Part shown: positions 26,609-34,970 of the stretch, in pieces
How the letters are laid out: each line of letters starts with the position of its first letter
Numbering within the stretch: position 1 is the stretch's first letter
Source of the DNA: Betaproteobacteria bacterium
Lineage (GTDB): Bacteria > Pseudomonadota > Gammaproteobacteria > Burkholderiales > Burkholderiaceae_D
Length of the DNA stretch: 52,458 nucleotides
Direction of reading: 5' to 3'
Assembly: GCA_013287275.1 (NCBI GenBank)
Contig: JABDED010000015.1
Coordinates: 1-52,458, forward strand
Made by a program: the position numbers and the translations under genes
Notes under the pieces: model-generated
The model's input: the letters and a program-made list of their open reading frames with translations, nothing else
Databases searched by the model: none
Told to the model about the DNA's origin: nothing

Positions 26609-29600
26609 ATGAAAATTTCGCGTCTTATGCTGTCCCTTGCCCTGGCAGGGTCGGTCTCGCCGGCTTTTGCCGGCGATGCCTACTACCGCTTCCCTTCTAT
26701 ACATGCGGATGCCGTCGTGTTCACGGCGGAAGGAGATTTATGGAGGGTGGGTAGCAATGGCGGACAAGCGCAAAGGCTCACCACCCATCCGGCCGCCGAA
26801 ACCAATTCAGCCATATCGCGCGACGGCAAGTGGCTGGCGTTTTCCGCTTCGTATGAGGGCGCGCAGGAGGCCTATGTGATGCCGCTGGCGGGCGGCCTGC
26901 CCAAGCGCCTGACTTTTGAGAACGGCGCCGTCAGCGTGCTGGGCTGGAGCGCGCAGGGCGAGGTGCTGGTCACCACGCAAAACAGCAGCGGGCCGTCGGC
27001 GCATCGCATCATCGCCGCGGTGGATCCGCAGAGCATGGCGCGCCGCGTATTCCCGGTAGCCGACGCCAACGAGGCGACACTGGACGACAGCGGCAAGATC
27101 CTGTATTTCACGCGCTACGGCTTGCACATGACGAACGACAATGTGCGCCGCTACCGCGGCGGCGCCTATGCGCAATTGTGGAGCTACGAACTGCAAGGCA
27201 AGGCGGAAGCACGGCCGTTGTTTGCCGGCGACACTTCCAACAACAAGCGCCCGATGTGGTGGAATGGCCGACTGTATTTCGTCAGCGACAGGGATGGCGC
27301 CGACAACCTGTGGAGCATGAACGCGGACGGCAGCGACAAGCGCGCACTGACCAGCTACAAGGAATGGGACGTGCGCAACGCCAGCATGGGTGACGGCAAG
27401 ATCATCTTCCAGTTGGGCGCCGACCTGCATGTATACGATATCGCCCGGCAAGACGACAAGCTGCTAAAGATAGACCTGGTGTCCGACTTCGACCAGCAAA
27501 GGAGCCGGCTGATCAAATCGCCGCTGGAGCAGCTCTCCAATACCCAGCTATCCAATAAGGATGAACGCATCATCATCACCGCCCGCGGCAAGGTCAGCAT
27601 TGCCGGCACCGGCTCGCAAAGGCGCATAGAAATCGCCGTACCGCAGGGCTCACGCGCCCGCGGTGCGGTATTCAGCCATGACGACAAGTGGGTATATGCG
27701 ATAGTCGACACCACTGGTGAAAACGAAATCTGGCGTTTCCCCGCCAATGGCGCCGGCCCCGGCGAAGCCCTGACCCGTGACGGCGACAGCCATCGCTGGC
27801 AGTTGTATCCGTCGCCGGACGGCAAATGGCTGGCGCATACCGACAAGCGCGGCCGTTTCTGGCTGCTGGACCTGGCCAACAAAAAGAACATCGTCATCGA
27901 CGACGCCGGCAAGGTCGGCGTGGACCAGCATGAAGAAGTGGTCTGGTCGCCGGACAGCAAAACCCTGGCCATGGTGCGCGCCACCAATAGCGCCCAGCGT
28001 GAACAGATAGGCCTGTATGCGCTGGACTCAAAAGAACTGGCCTTTGTCACTACCGACCGCTACACCGCCGGTTCGCCGGCCTTTTCGCCGGATGGGAAAT
28101 GGCTGTATTTCATGTCCGACCGCAACTTCAAGCTGGCCAACGGCGCGCCCTGGGGCGACCGGAACATGGGCCCGGTATTCGACAAGCGCACCGGCGTATA
28201 TGCGCTGGCCCTGCAACCGGGCAATCGCTTCCCTTTCAAACCGGATGATGAGCTGAGTAAACCTGATCCCGCCAAGGCCGACGTCAAGGACGACAAAAAG
28301 CCGGTCGCGGAAACAGACCAGAAGGACGCCGGCAAGAAACCGGCCAAGCCTGCCTCCCCGGCGGTGGTATTTGCGGGACTATCTGGACGCTTGTATGAGG
28401 TTCCGCTGGCGGCGGGCAATTACCGCTCCCTGGAGGTAGACGACAAGCGCCTGTACTTCCTGGAGCAGGACCCCGGTGAAAACGGCAAGGCCACGCTGAA
28501 AACGCTCGCCATCAGCAGGACCAGCCCGCAGCCCGAGGTATTCACGGCCGGGGTGCGCACCTATGACCTGTCCAGCGACAAGAAGCGCGTGTTCTATCAG
28601 ACCTATGCCGCCTCCGGTCCCGGCGAATTTGTCATCGTGGACGCCGGAGCCAAGCAGCCGGCCGATATCAGCAAGGCCAAGATCAAGGTCGACGACTGGT
28701 CGTTCAGCTCCAATCCGCGCGAAGAATGGAGGCAGATGTTCACCGACGCCTGGCGCATGCACCGGGATTTCCTGTACGACGCCAAGATGCGCGGCCTGGA
28801 CTGGCTGAAGATACGCAACAAATATGCGCCGCTGGTCGAACGCATCACCGACCGCGCAGAGCTGAACGATATCCTCGGCATGATGGTGGCCGAAGTCGGC
28901 GCCTTGCATTCGCAGGTCGCGCCCGGCGACATCCGCAAGGCTACGCCTGAAGGCCAGCCGGCCGGCCTGGGCGCGGTCTTGTCGCACGCGGCGGACGGCT
29001 ACCGCATCGACCACGTCTACCGCAGCGAACCCGAGCTGCCCTCAGAACGCGGGCCGCTGGCGCAGGCCGACATGGACATCAAGGATGGCGACGTGATTAC
29101 CGCGGTCAACGGCAGACCCGTGCTGCAGGCGCGCGATATCTCCGACCTGCTGCTGAACCAGGCCGACAAGCAAGTATTGCTGCATGTGAAACGCGGCACG
29201 GCGGCGGCCAAGCCCTTCATCGTCATGCCGGTATCGATGACCAGGCAAAACAGCCTGCGCTACAGCGACTGGGAACAAAGCCGCAGCAGCCGCGTCGATG
29301 CCGAATCCCAGGGGAAAATCGGCTACCTGCACCTGCGCGCGATGGGCCAGAACGATATCGCCAGTTTTGCGCGCGACTTTTACAGCAACATCAACCGCGA
29401 CGGCCTGATCATCGACGTGCGCCGCAACAACGGCGGCAATATCGACAGCTGGATCATAGAAAAACTGCTGCGCAAAGCCTGGGCCTTCTGGTCTTCGCCG
29501 AATAACCAGCCGGCCAGCAATATGCAGCAGACCTTCCGCGGCCATCTGGTGGTACTGGTGGACGAGCTGACCTATTCGGATGGCGAAACCTTCGCCGCCG

Positions 29601-29911
29601 GTGTCAAGGCGCTCGGCATTGCGCCCTTGGTCGGCAAGCGCACGGCCGGTGCCGGTGTCTGGCTGTCCGATCGCAACCGGCTGGCGGACAACGGCATGGT
29701 CAGGGTTGCCGAGAACGGCCAGTTCGCCGCCGACGGCCGCTGGCTGATCGAAGGCATAGGCGTATTGCCGGACGTCGAAGTCGATAATCCGCCGCATGCG
29801 ACCTTTGCCGGCGAAGACAGGCAACTGGAGGTTGCGCTGCAATTGCTGGAAAAGAAGCTGAAGGAACAGCCGGTCAAGCCGTATATGCCGCAAGTCATCC
29901 CGGCTTTATAG
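26609..29911 (+). CDS. Tricorn-type serine protease (S41 family), exported
   Basis: 1100 residues. A cleavable signal peptide ends near AFA (about 21-22). Two beta-propeller regions (about 25-620) contain repeated SPDGKW-like blades. Then a helical region, a PDZ domain (about 790-870, GLGAVLSHAADGY...DGDVITAVNGRPV) and the S41 catalytic domain with DVRRNNGGN and YSDGE (nucleophile S990). Tricorn-type proteases degrade peptides; bacterial homologues with signal peptides are periplasmic. A K/D/P-rich linker (about 550-590) separates the propellers from the rest. A strong terminator follows. Confidence 0.93.
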   Translation: MKISRLMLSLALAGSVSPAFAGDAYYRFPSIHADAVVFTAEGDLWRVGSNGGQAQRLTTHPAAETNSAISRDGKWLAFSASYEGAQEAYVMPLAGGLPKRLTFENGAVSVLGWSAQGEVLVTTQNSSGPSAHRIIAAVDPQSMARRVFPVADANEATLDDSGKILYFTRYGLHMTNDNVRRYRGGAYAQLWSYELQGKAEARPLFAGDTSNNKRPMWWNGRLYFVSDRDGADNLWSMNADGSDKRALTSYKEWDVRNASMGDGKIIFQLGADLHVYDIARQDDKLLKIDLVSDFDQQRSRLIKSPLEQLSNTQLSNKDERIIITARGKVSIAGTGSQRRIEIAVPQGSRARGAVFSHDDKWVYAIVDTTGENEIWRFPANGAGPGEALTRDGDSHRWQLYPSPDGKWLAHTDKRGRFWLLDLANKKNIVIDDAGKVGVDQHEEVVWSPDSKTLAMVRATNSAQREQIGLYALDSKELAFVTTDRYTAGSPAFSPDGKWLYFMSDRNFKLANGAPWGDRNMGPVFDKRTGVYALALQPGNRFPFKPDDELSKPDPAKADVKDDKKPVAETDQKDAGKKPAKPASPAVVFAGLSGRLYEVPLAAGNYRSLEVDDKRLYFLEQDPGENGKATLKTLAISRTSPQPEVFTAGVRTYDLSSDKKRVFYQTYAASGPGEFVIVDAGAKQPADISKAKIKVDDWSFSSNPREEWRQMFTDAWRMHRDFLYDAKMRGLDWLKIRNKYAPLVERITDRAELNDILGMMVAEVGALHSQVAPGDIRKATPEGQPAGLGAVLSHAADGYRIDHVYRSEPELPSERGPLAQADMDIKDGDVITAVNGRPVLQARDISDLLLNQADKQVLLHVKRGTAAAKPFIVMPVSMTRQNSLRYSDWEQSRSSRVDAESQGKIGYLHLRAMGQNDIASFARDFYSNINRDGLIIDVRRNNGGNIDSWIIEKLLRKAWAFWSSPNNQPASNMQQTFRGHLVVLVDELTYSDGETFAAGVKALGIAPLVGKRTAGAGVWLSDRNRLADNGMVRVAENGQFAADGRWLIEGIGVLPDVEVDNPPHATFAGEDRQLEVALQLLEKKLKEQPVKPYMPQVIPAL

Positions 29912-29930
29912 CGTTTACCCTCCCGTCATG

Positions 29931-29963
29931 AAACCCGCCGATCACACACCGGCGGGTTTTTTT
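29931..29963 (+). terminator. Rho-independent terminator of the tricorn gene
   Basis: A stem AAACCCGCCG / CGGCGGGTTT with a 9-base loop, followed by T residues. It sits 20 bases after the stop. Confidence 0.9.
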
Positions 29964-30092
29964 ACACCCAAAGGTGCAAGCTGCAAGGGATTCATCGTAG
30001 TTATCGCACAACACCCGGGCTGGCAGCAAACGTCCTTGCCCTCGCCCACGCAAAAGGTATGATAGGCGTATGACAACAACAATGGAGAAGAC

Positions 30093-31040
30093 ATGGGAAA
30101 GCTGATATGGAAGGGGATGCTGTATCTGCCCCTGCTATTGCTGGCAGTGCTCGCGGTATCGGTTGCCCTGACCTGGGCGCCGGATAAACCGCTATCGGAA
30201 CTGAAGCAGCGCTGGGCCCCGCCGCCTTCGCAGTTCGTCAATGTGACCGGCCTGCAGGTGCATGTCAGGGATGAAGGCTTGCGCGACGACCCCGTGCCTG
30301 TCGTACTGATACACGGCACGTCCGCCAGCCTGCACACCTGGGAGGGCTGGGTCGCGGCGCTCAAAGGCAAGCATAGGGTGATTACCATGGATCTGCCCGG
30401 TTTTGGCCTGACCGGCCCGAATGCCCAGGACGACTACAGCAATCCCGTCTATGTCCGCTTCATCCTGGATCTGCTGGATACCCTGGGCGTGCAGAAGTGC
30501 ATCCTCGGCGGCAATTCGCTGGGCGGTGAAATTGCCTGGCAGGTCGCCGCGGCGGCGCCGCAGCGAGTGGAAAAACTGATCTTGGTGGATGCAGGCGGTT
30601 ATGCCTTCCAGCCCAAGTCGCTGCCCCTGGGTTTCATCATCGCCCGCACTCCGGGTTTGAACAAGCTGATGGAATGGACCCTGCCGCGCAGCCTGATGGA
30701 AAAGAGCGTGCGCAACGTGTATGGCGATCCGGCCCTGGTAACGCCGGCGCAGGTGGATCGTTACGAAGCGATGACGCTGAGGCAAGGCAACCGCCATGCG
30801 CTGGGCAGGCGTTTCAGCCAGCTGGACGCCGGCGCCACCGCAGCGAAGATCAAGACGCTGAAGCTGCCGACTCTGATTATCTGGGGCGCACAGGATCAGC
30901 TGATCCCTATCGAATACGGCCAGCAATTCAACCAGGATATCGCCGGCAGTAAGCTGGTCCGGTTTGAAAAACTGGGACATGTGCCGCAGGAAGAAGACCC
31001 TGTCGCCACGGTAGCCGCGGTCAAGGCTTTCTTGAATTAG
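30093..31040 (+). CDS. Alpha/beta hydrolase, membrane-anchored
   Basis: 315 residues. An N-terminal hydrophobic segment (about 8-28) acts as a signal anchor. The alpha/beta hydrolase core has the oxyanion motif HGTSAS (74-79), nucleophile elbow GNSLGG (S142), acid in WGAQDQLIP and His in LGHVPQEE. Predicted esterase or lipase-like enzyme on the periplasmic side of the inner membrane; substrate unknown. ATG 30093 follows GGAG. Single gene with its own terminator. Confidence 0.9.
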   Translation: MGKLIWKGMLYLPLLLLAVLAVSVALTWAPDKPLSELKQRWAPPPSQFVNVTGLQVHVRDEGLRDDPVPVVLIHGTSASLHTWEGWVAALKGKHRVITMDLPGFGLTGPNAQDDYSNPVYVRFILDLLDTLGVQKCILGGNSLGGEIAWQVAAAAPQRVEKLILVDAGGYAFQPKSLPLGFIIARTPGLNKLMEWTLPRSLMEKSVRNVYGDPALVTPAQVDRYEAMTLRQGNRHALGRRFSQLDAGATAAKIKTLKLPTLIIWGAQDQLIPIEYGQQFNQDIAGSKLVRFEKLGHVPQEEDPVATVAAVKAFLN

Positions 31041-31052
31041 AATCCACCATAA

Positions 31053-31077
31053 AAAATCCCGGGATACCCCGGGATTT
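31053..31077. terminator. Hairpin terminator between convergent hydrolase and DUF2383 genes
   Basis: AAATCCCGGG-ATAC-CCCGGGATTT, followed by T on the plus strand and by a T run (complement of AAAAAA) on the minus strand. Works both ways. Confidence 0.85.
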
Positions 31078-31107
31078 TCATCTGCCTTGCCTCGGCTTGG
31101 CTTGCGT

Positions 31108-31566
31108 TTAAGCGTGGGCCCTGATCTGGTCGCGCAGGTTCTTGATCTGGTCATGGTTCTGCAGCACGCCTTGATACTGGCGCTCCACCACCAGGCGTAT
31201 GTGCGCCGGCAAGTCTTTTTCCAGGGCCTTGCGATAGCTGCGCACCGCAGAATCTTCGCCGCGTTCGCACTCGTTCAGCACCGCTTCATCGTCCTGGCCG
31301 GTGATACTGGTCTTGATGTTCAGCCAGCTGCGATGCAAAGCACCGACAACGCTACTGCTGGTTTCAGGGTCGCCACCTTGGGCGCGCACCAGGTCTTGCA
31401 GTTCCGCTGCCGCTGCAGCACAACCCCGCTGGCGATCCGCCAGCATGGTTTTCAATTGCGGATGGCGATCGCTGGCATCTTCCACACAGGTTTTGAAACC
31501 TTCCTCACCGTCCTTGCAGGTTTCGATCAAATCGTTCAGGGTAGAAATGATATCGTCGTTATCCAT
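31108..31566 (-). CDS. PA2169-family four-helix-bundle protein (DUF2383)
   Basis: 152 residues from ATG 31566, which follows AAAGGA; the longer frame adds an unlikely basic N-terminus. All-helical, ferritin-like size, with paired segments LNDLIETCKDGEEGF and ERGEDSAVRSYRKAL that fit the DUF2383/PA2169 family. Cytosolic; function unknown, often near stress genes. It starts the stress island on the minus strand. Confidence 0.87.
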   Translation of the reverse strand: MDNDDIISTLNDLIETCKDGEEGFKTCVEDASDRHPQLKTMLADRQRGCAAAAAELQDLVRAQGGDPETSSSVVGALHRSWLNIKTSITGQDDEAVLNECERGEDSAVRSYRKALEKDLPAHIRLVVERQYQGVLQNHDQIKNLRDQIRAHA

Positions 31567-32113
31567 GATTTTTCCTTTACGTGAATTTGTTTGCAGACGG
31601 GCTCGTCGCCCCCGGGGCATGTAAACCTACGGCGCTGACACAGCCAATGCTGCACCACAAACAGGGCCTTGTGGACCGTTAAAGAGAAGCCTTTAACATG
31701 CAAACATGCTAACCACTATTGCACGCGGCGGCCATCGGACATGCGCCTCCAGGGCTGTAGGAATGCGGGAAGAAAAAACGCAACAGCTGATAAATGTTTC
31801 CACAGAAAAACATCAAGGCTTTACTCTCATCGCGCCTGCCGTTTGCATCTCCCGCCTTGCGCCGACAAATACGACGACGTGTTGCAGGCCACTATTGCCG
31901 ATACCGGCGCCGGCGAGGATACAGGCGGGCGTGAGCCGCAATTTGCATTACTTCATCTATTCCTACAAGCCTGCTCGCTGGCGTCCTATATAGCCCCTAC
32001 TTTGCGGATGCTAGTATCGATCCATAGAGAAATTGCCACCGAAAATGTTGAAGTCACTGGCGAATTCTGGCCGAACCAGATGTTTCCCCAAACATGTAAC
32101 CGGAGGATGCGCG
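31567..32113. other. 547-bp stretch without a supported gene
   Basis: ORFs here (for example 31669-32196) lack ribosome-binding sites and plausible composition. The part near the DUF2383 start holds two perfect dyads, CCACAA-N8-TTGTGG (31655-31674) and GTTAAAG-N6-CTTTAAC (31678-31697), possibly operators in the promoter region of the divergent genes. The rest shows nothing I can assign. Confidence 0.45.
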
Positions 32114-32341
32114 ATGAACAAAAGTCTGCTGAAGGGCCTGAGCATGTATTCCCTGGGATTAAGCCAGGAACTGCTTGGCCGTGCACTTGGCAATAGCCGT
32201 CTGCAAGTAGTGGGAGTCCACCTGCAGGTCAGCGGCAAATGCCAGATAGCTGTCGGGGACGCGCAAAGGATCATCCGTCACTGCCTGAAACGGCAAGAGA
32301 AACCTGTGCACCTCGAGATGAAGACCGGCAGCACAAGCTGA
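32114..32341 (+). CDS. Small hypothetical protein
   Basis: 75 residues from ATG 32114, with a near-ideal CGGAGGA site nine bases upstream; the longer frame from 32033 is less likely. No signal peptide or membrane segment. Contains LLKGLSMYSLGLSQELLG and a basic QRIIRHCLKRQEK block. I do not recognise the family. It opens a run of three small plus-strand genes before the GlsB-like gene. Confidence 0.55.
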   Translation: MNKSLLKGLSMYSLGLSQELLGRALGNSRLQVVGVHLQVSGKCQIAVGDAQRIIRHCLKRQEKPVHLEMKTGSTS

Positions 32342-32425
32342 AACTGCTCACACACCGTGCGCGCCTCTGGAAAAAAATCATCCGGCCTTCCGCACATCCC
32401 CAATCGCCTGAACCGGGAGTACCTT

Positions 32426-32617
32426 ATGCTTACAAAAAAACACATGCTACTCGCCGCCGGCCTCGCCGGCTGGGCTTTGCTGACAGCAATCGGCAAGGGC
32501 CGCCATCATGCCAAACGGCACGAACACAAACAGCACAAAGTGGAGCTGAATACCTGGGAAGGGGAAGGCGGGAATTTACCTCCGTCCGCAACCGCCGACG
32601 GCCAGATCCGCCATTAA
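32426..32617 (+). CDS. Small hypothetical membrane-anchored protein
   Basis: 63 residues from ATG 32426 with GGGAGT upstream. One hydrophobic segment (about 7-20, LLAAGLAGWALLTAIG) is followed by a His/Lys-rich stretch (GRHHAKRHEHKQHK) and a polar tail. Function unknown. The His-rich part could bind metal or simply be charged. It lies between other small stress-type genes. Confidence 0.6.
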   Translation: MLTKKHMLLAAGLAGWALLTAIGKGRHHAKRHEHKQHKVELNTWEGEGGNLPPSATADGQIRH

Positions 32618-32668
32618 GCCCAAGCCTGCAGCCTTGCCAATCAAATATCTGACCCCGGTGGGAGCCCT

Positions 32669-32962
32669 ATGAATTTCATCGCATGGATAATTTCCGCCGC
32701 AGCGATAGGCTGGCTCGCCAGCCTGTTGATGAAATCGGATACGCCATTGGCCTCGAACCTGATCGTCGGCATATTCGGCAGTGCCATTGGGCACTGGGTC
32801 TTGGAGCCGCTCACCAGCGGCATCCTCAACAGCGGCGCCATTTCCCGCGAAGACTTTACCCCCAGGCCTGAGCTTGGCGTGAGTTCAGCACTGGCCACAT
32901 TTTTCGGCGCACTGGCGCTACTGGCGATACTGAACCTGGTTCGCAAAGGCAAGATGCGGTAA
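32669..32962 (+). CDS. GlsB/YeaQ/YmgE-like stress membrane protein
   Basis: 97 residues with three hydrophobic segments (about 2-20, 28-50, 72-90). The opening MNFIAWIISAAAIGWLASL and the GIFGSAIG loop fit the transglycosylase-associated GlsB/YeaQ family of small inner-membrane stress proteins. ATG follows GGGAG. Last gene of the small plus-strand run. Function in stress is known only by association. Confidence 0.75.
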   Translation: MNFIAWIISAAAIGWLASLLMKSDTPLASNLIVGIFGSAIGHWVLEPLTSGILNSGAISREDFTPRPELGVSSALATFFGALALLAILNLVRKGKMR

Positions 32963-33551
32963 GCAAAGCCTGATCCTGCCACAATCAATCCTCAGTCATG
33001 GGGCCTTGCCCTCTACCATTTCATCAAACACCGATGCATGCGGCTCCTGCCATATAAATGTTGCCGGAGCCCTATTGGGCGACGCGGGCGGAGTGCCCGC
33101 GGATCATCGTTTCCTGGTTTTTTCATGATAACTGCATGTTCGGGGTCATCCATAAATACTGCCCCGGATCAAACTGTCGTGGGATGGCGCAAGGACTGGC
33201 GCCTCCGGACTATTTAGTCCTGGGAAAGTATGCGATTGGTGTGAAATTGGTCAATAGATCACCAGCGGCCATGGCACCGGCGTTTCAGTGACGGCCTTGC
33301 TGTTGTGGATTTATCATCCGTCCCGGATAGTCTTCCTTGGCGCCGAATTCACGTGCGAATACGCAGAATATTTCGGCAGTTTGCAAAATTCAGCGCAAAA
33401 TCCGAACAATTAGCGAAAGTAGCAGTCCCATAGTGTAAAATTTACATTGACCATTTGTCCCGTATGCGCCGACCGGCCCGGCCGCCCTTGCCGCACGCGG
33501 TAACGACAAAAACACTTACGCTGCGATAGCTGAGATAGAACCGAGGAAAAA
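32963..33551. other. 589-bp stretch without a gene, with several hairpins
   Basis: No credible ORF. Inverted repeats: GGCTCC...GGAGCC (about 33041-33070), GCGGGC-GGAGT-GCCCGC (33084-33100), and GGACTA-TT-TAGTCC (33207-33220). A perfect dyad TGTAAA-A-TTTACA (33434-33446) lies about 105 bases before the response-regulator start and may be an operator. No clear -10/-35 pair was found for that gene. Confidence 0.5.
33434..33446. promoter_or_regulatory. Candidate operator TGTAAA-A-TTTACA
   Basis: A perfect 13-base palindrome upstream of the NarL-type regulator gene. It overlaps a TAGTGTA element that recurs near other genes of the island. Confidence 0.35.
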
Positions 33552-34184
33552 ATGATACGTATCGCCATCTGTGACGATCATCAGATAGTCAGGGCAGGAT
33601 TCAGGCAGATTTTTTCTGAGATCACTGATATAGACGTAGTCGCTGAAGCCACCAGCGGCAGGGAGGCACTTGACATTGCACGCAAAAAAATCTGCGACGT
33701 CATGCTGCTGGATATCAGCATGCCGGACCAGAGCGGCATCGATACCCTGCGCACCATCAAACAGGGACAGCCGGAACTGCCGGTGCTGATACTCAGCGGC
33801 TACCCGGCGCAGCAATATGCAGTCAACTTGCTGAAAATGGGCGCCAACGGCTACCTGAACAAGGAATGCGATGCCGAAGAGCTGATCAAGGCCATCCGTA
33901 CCGTCGCCACTGGCCGCCGTTATGTCAGCGCCGCCGTCGGCGAGATATTGGCGCAGGGCTTCGACCATGACACAACGGCCGCCATCCACACTGAATTGTC
34001 CGACCGCGAATTCCAGGTGTTTTTGCGCCTGGCAAAAGGGGAATCGGTTTCGGATATCGCCGTCAAGCTGTCGCTGAGCGTAAAGACCATCAGCACTTAC
34101 CGTACCCGGGTGATGGAAAAGATGGGACTGCATTCCAACAGCGACCTGACCTACTATGCGCTGAAAAACAACCTGCTGGAATAA
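33552..34184 (+). CDS. NarL/UvrY-type response regulator
   Basis: 210 residues. The receiver domain (about 1-118) has acidic pair D8-D9, phospho-acceptor D54 (LLDISMP), S82 and K104. The C-terminal LuxR-type helix-turn-helix (about 145-208) has LSDREFQVFLRLAKG and VKTISTYRTRVMEKMG. A transcription regulator activated by phosphorylation. The likely partner is the HisKA_3 kinase at 34971, separated only by the convergent single receiver gene. ATG follows GAGGAAAAA. Targets are probably the stress genes around it (inference). Confidence 0.93.
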   Translation: MIRIAICDDHQIVRAGFRQIFSEITDIDVVAEATSGREALDIARKKICDVMLLDISMPDQSGIDTLRTIKQGQPELPVLILSGYPAQQYAVNLLKMGANGYLNKECDAEELIKAIRTVATGRRYVSAAVGEILAQGFDHDTTAAIHTELSDREFQVFLRLAKGESVSDIAVKLSLSVKTISTYRTRVMEKMGLHSNSDLTYYALKNNLLE

Positions 34185-34286
34185 TCGGGGCAGAATCGCC
34201 CGAGGATAAGCTTGGTGGGGTGATGCCAAGGCGGATGCGGCGTTGCCGGCAACGGCCTGGGACTCGCGGCGAATTTTTCGCCGTAG

Positions 34287-34667
34287 CTAATGCGCCATGG
34301 ACTGAATGTGGCCGATCAGGATATCCATGTCCCGGGCTTTATCGAAAAAAGCGTCCGCGCCCAGCGCCAGCGTGCGCGCTTTTAACGCAGTACTGGGATT
34401 GCTGGTAAATACAAGGCGCTTGCCGTATGTCCTGGCATCGCTTTTCAGCGCAGCCAGCACCGCGAGGCCATTGCCTTCGCGTAGCCCGATATCGACGATC
34501 GCGACATCCCATTCTTTTGAGCGCAATTGATTCACGGCATCTTTTTCATTTTCAGCATAGCCGACTACTTCAATGTCGCCGGTCTGCTGCAAAATATCAA
34601 TCAGCACGGATCGAATCTTGATGGCATCTTCTATTAAAAATACTTTCAATTTTTTTGCTATGTTCAT
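34287..34667 (-). CDS. Single-domain receiver (CheY-like) protein
   Basis: 126 residues, a receiver domain only: E13-D14, phospho-acceptor D59 (AIVDIGLREG), T/S in VFTSN and the Lys in FFDKARD. No output domain, so it acts by protein contact or as a phosphate sink in a relay with the neighbouring kinase (inference). It is transcribed towards the NarL-type regulator and divergently from the kinase. The start ATG 34667 has AAGG upstream. Confidence 0.9.
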   Translation of the reverse strand: MNIAKKLKVFLIEDAIKIRSVLIDILQQTGDIEVVGYAENEKDAVNQLRSKEWDVAIVDIGLREGNGLAVLAALKSDARTYGKRLVFTSNPSTALKARTLALGADAFFDKARDMDILIGHIQSMAH

Positions 34668-34830
34668 TCTATAGACCTTTTTATTGGTCTTATTTTAACT
34701 ATCAATTTTCCTTATATACTGAACATTCTAGGGATAGCTTCAGTCCAGCGCAATACGTTGACGCGCATGAGGATGTAGGACAATGGCTATTGCAAGCGAT
34801 TTTGGATGGCAAATCATTTTGCAGCTAGCC

Positions 34831-34860
34831 TTGACTCTTACAAAAAAAATACAATATATA
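34831..34860 (+). promoter_or_regulatory. Sigma-70 promoter of the stress-island kinase
   Basis: TTGACT (34831-34836), an 18-base A-rich spacer, TATATA (34855-34860). Predicted start near 34867, leader about 105 bases. The 303-bp gap 34668-34970 is otherwise AT-rich and gene-free. Confidence 0.6.
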
Positions 34861-34970
34861 CGTTCGTCTGTCGTAATCAGGAGTAGATTCACACTTCGTA
34901 TCCATCGCCAGACCTCCGAGCACTAGTCTCAACTTGCCGGTTTATAGCAGCTCACTAACGAATAAATGGA

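Noticed and set aside
31669-32196. 175-codon plus-strand ORF
   Set aside because: No ribosome-binding site and a composition unlike a protein; overlaps the well-supported small gene at 32114.
33058-33291. 77-codon plus-strand ORF
   Set aside because: No ribosome-binding site and no plausible composition; region kept as gene-free.
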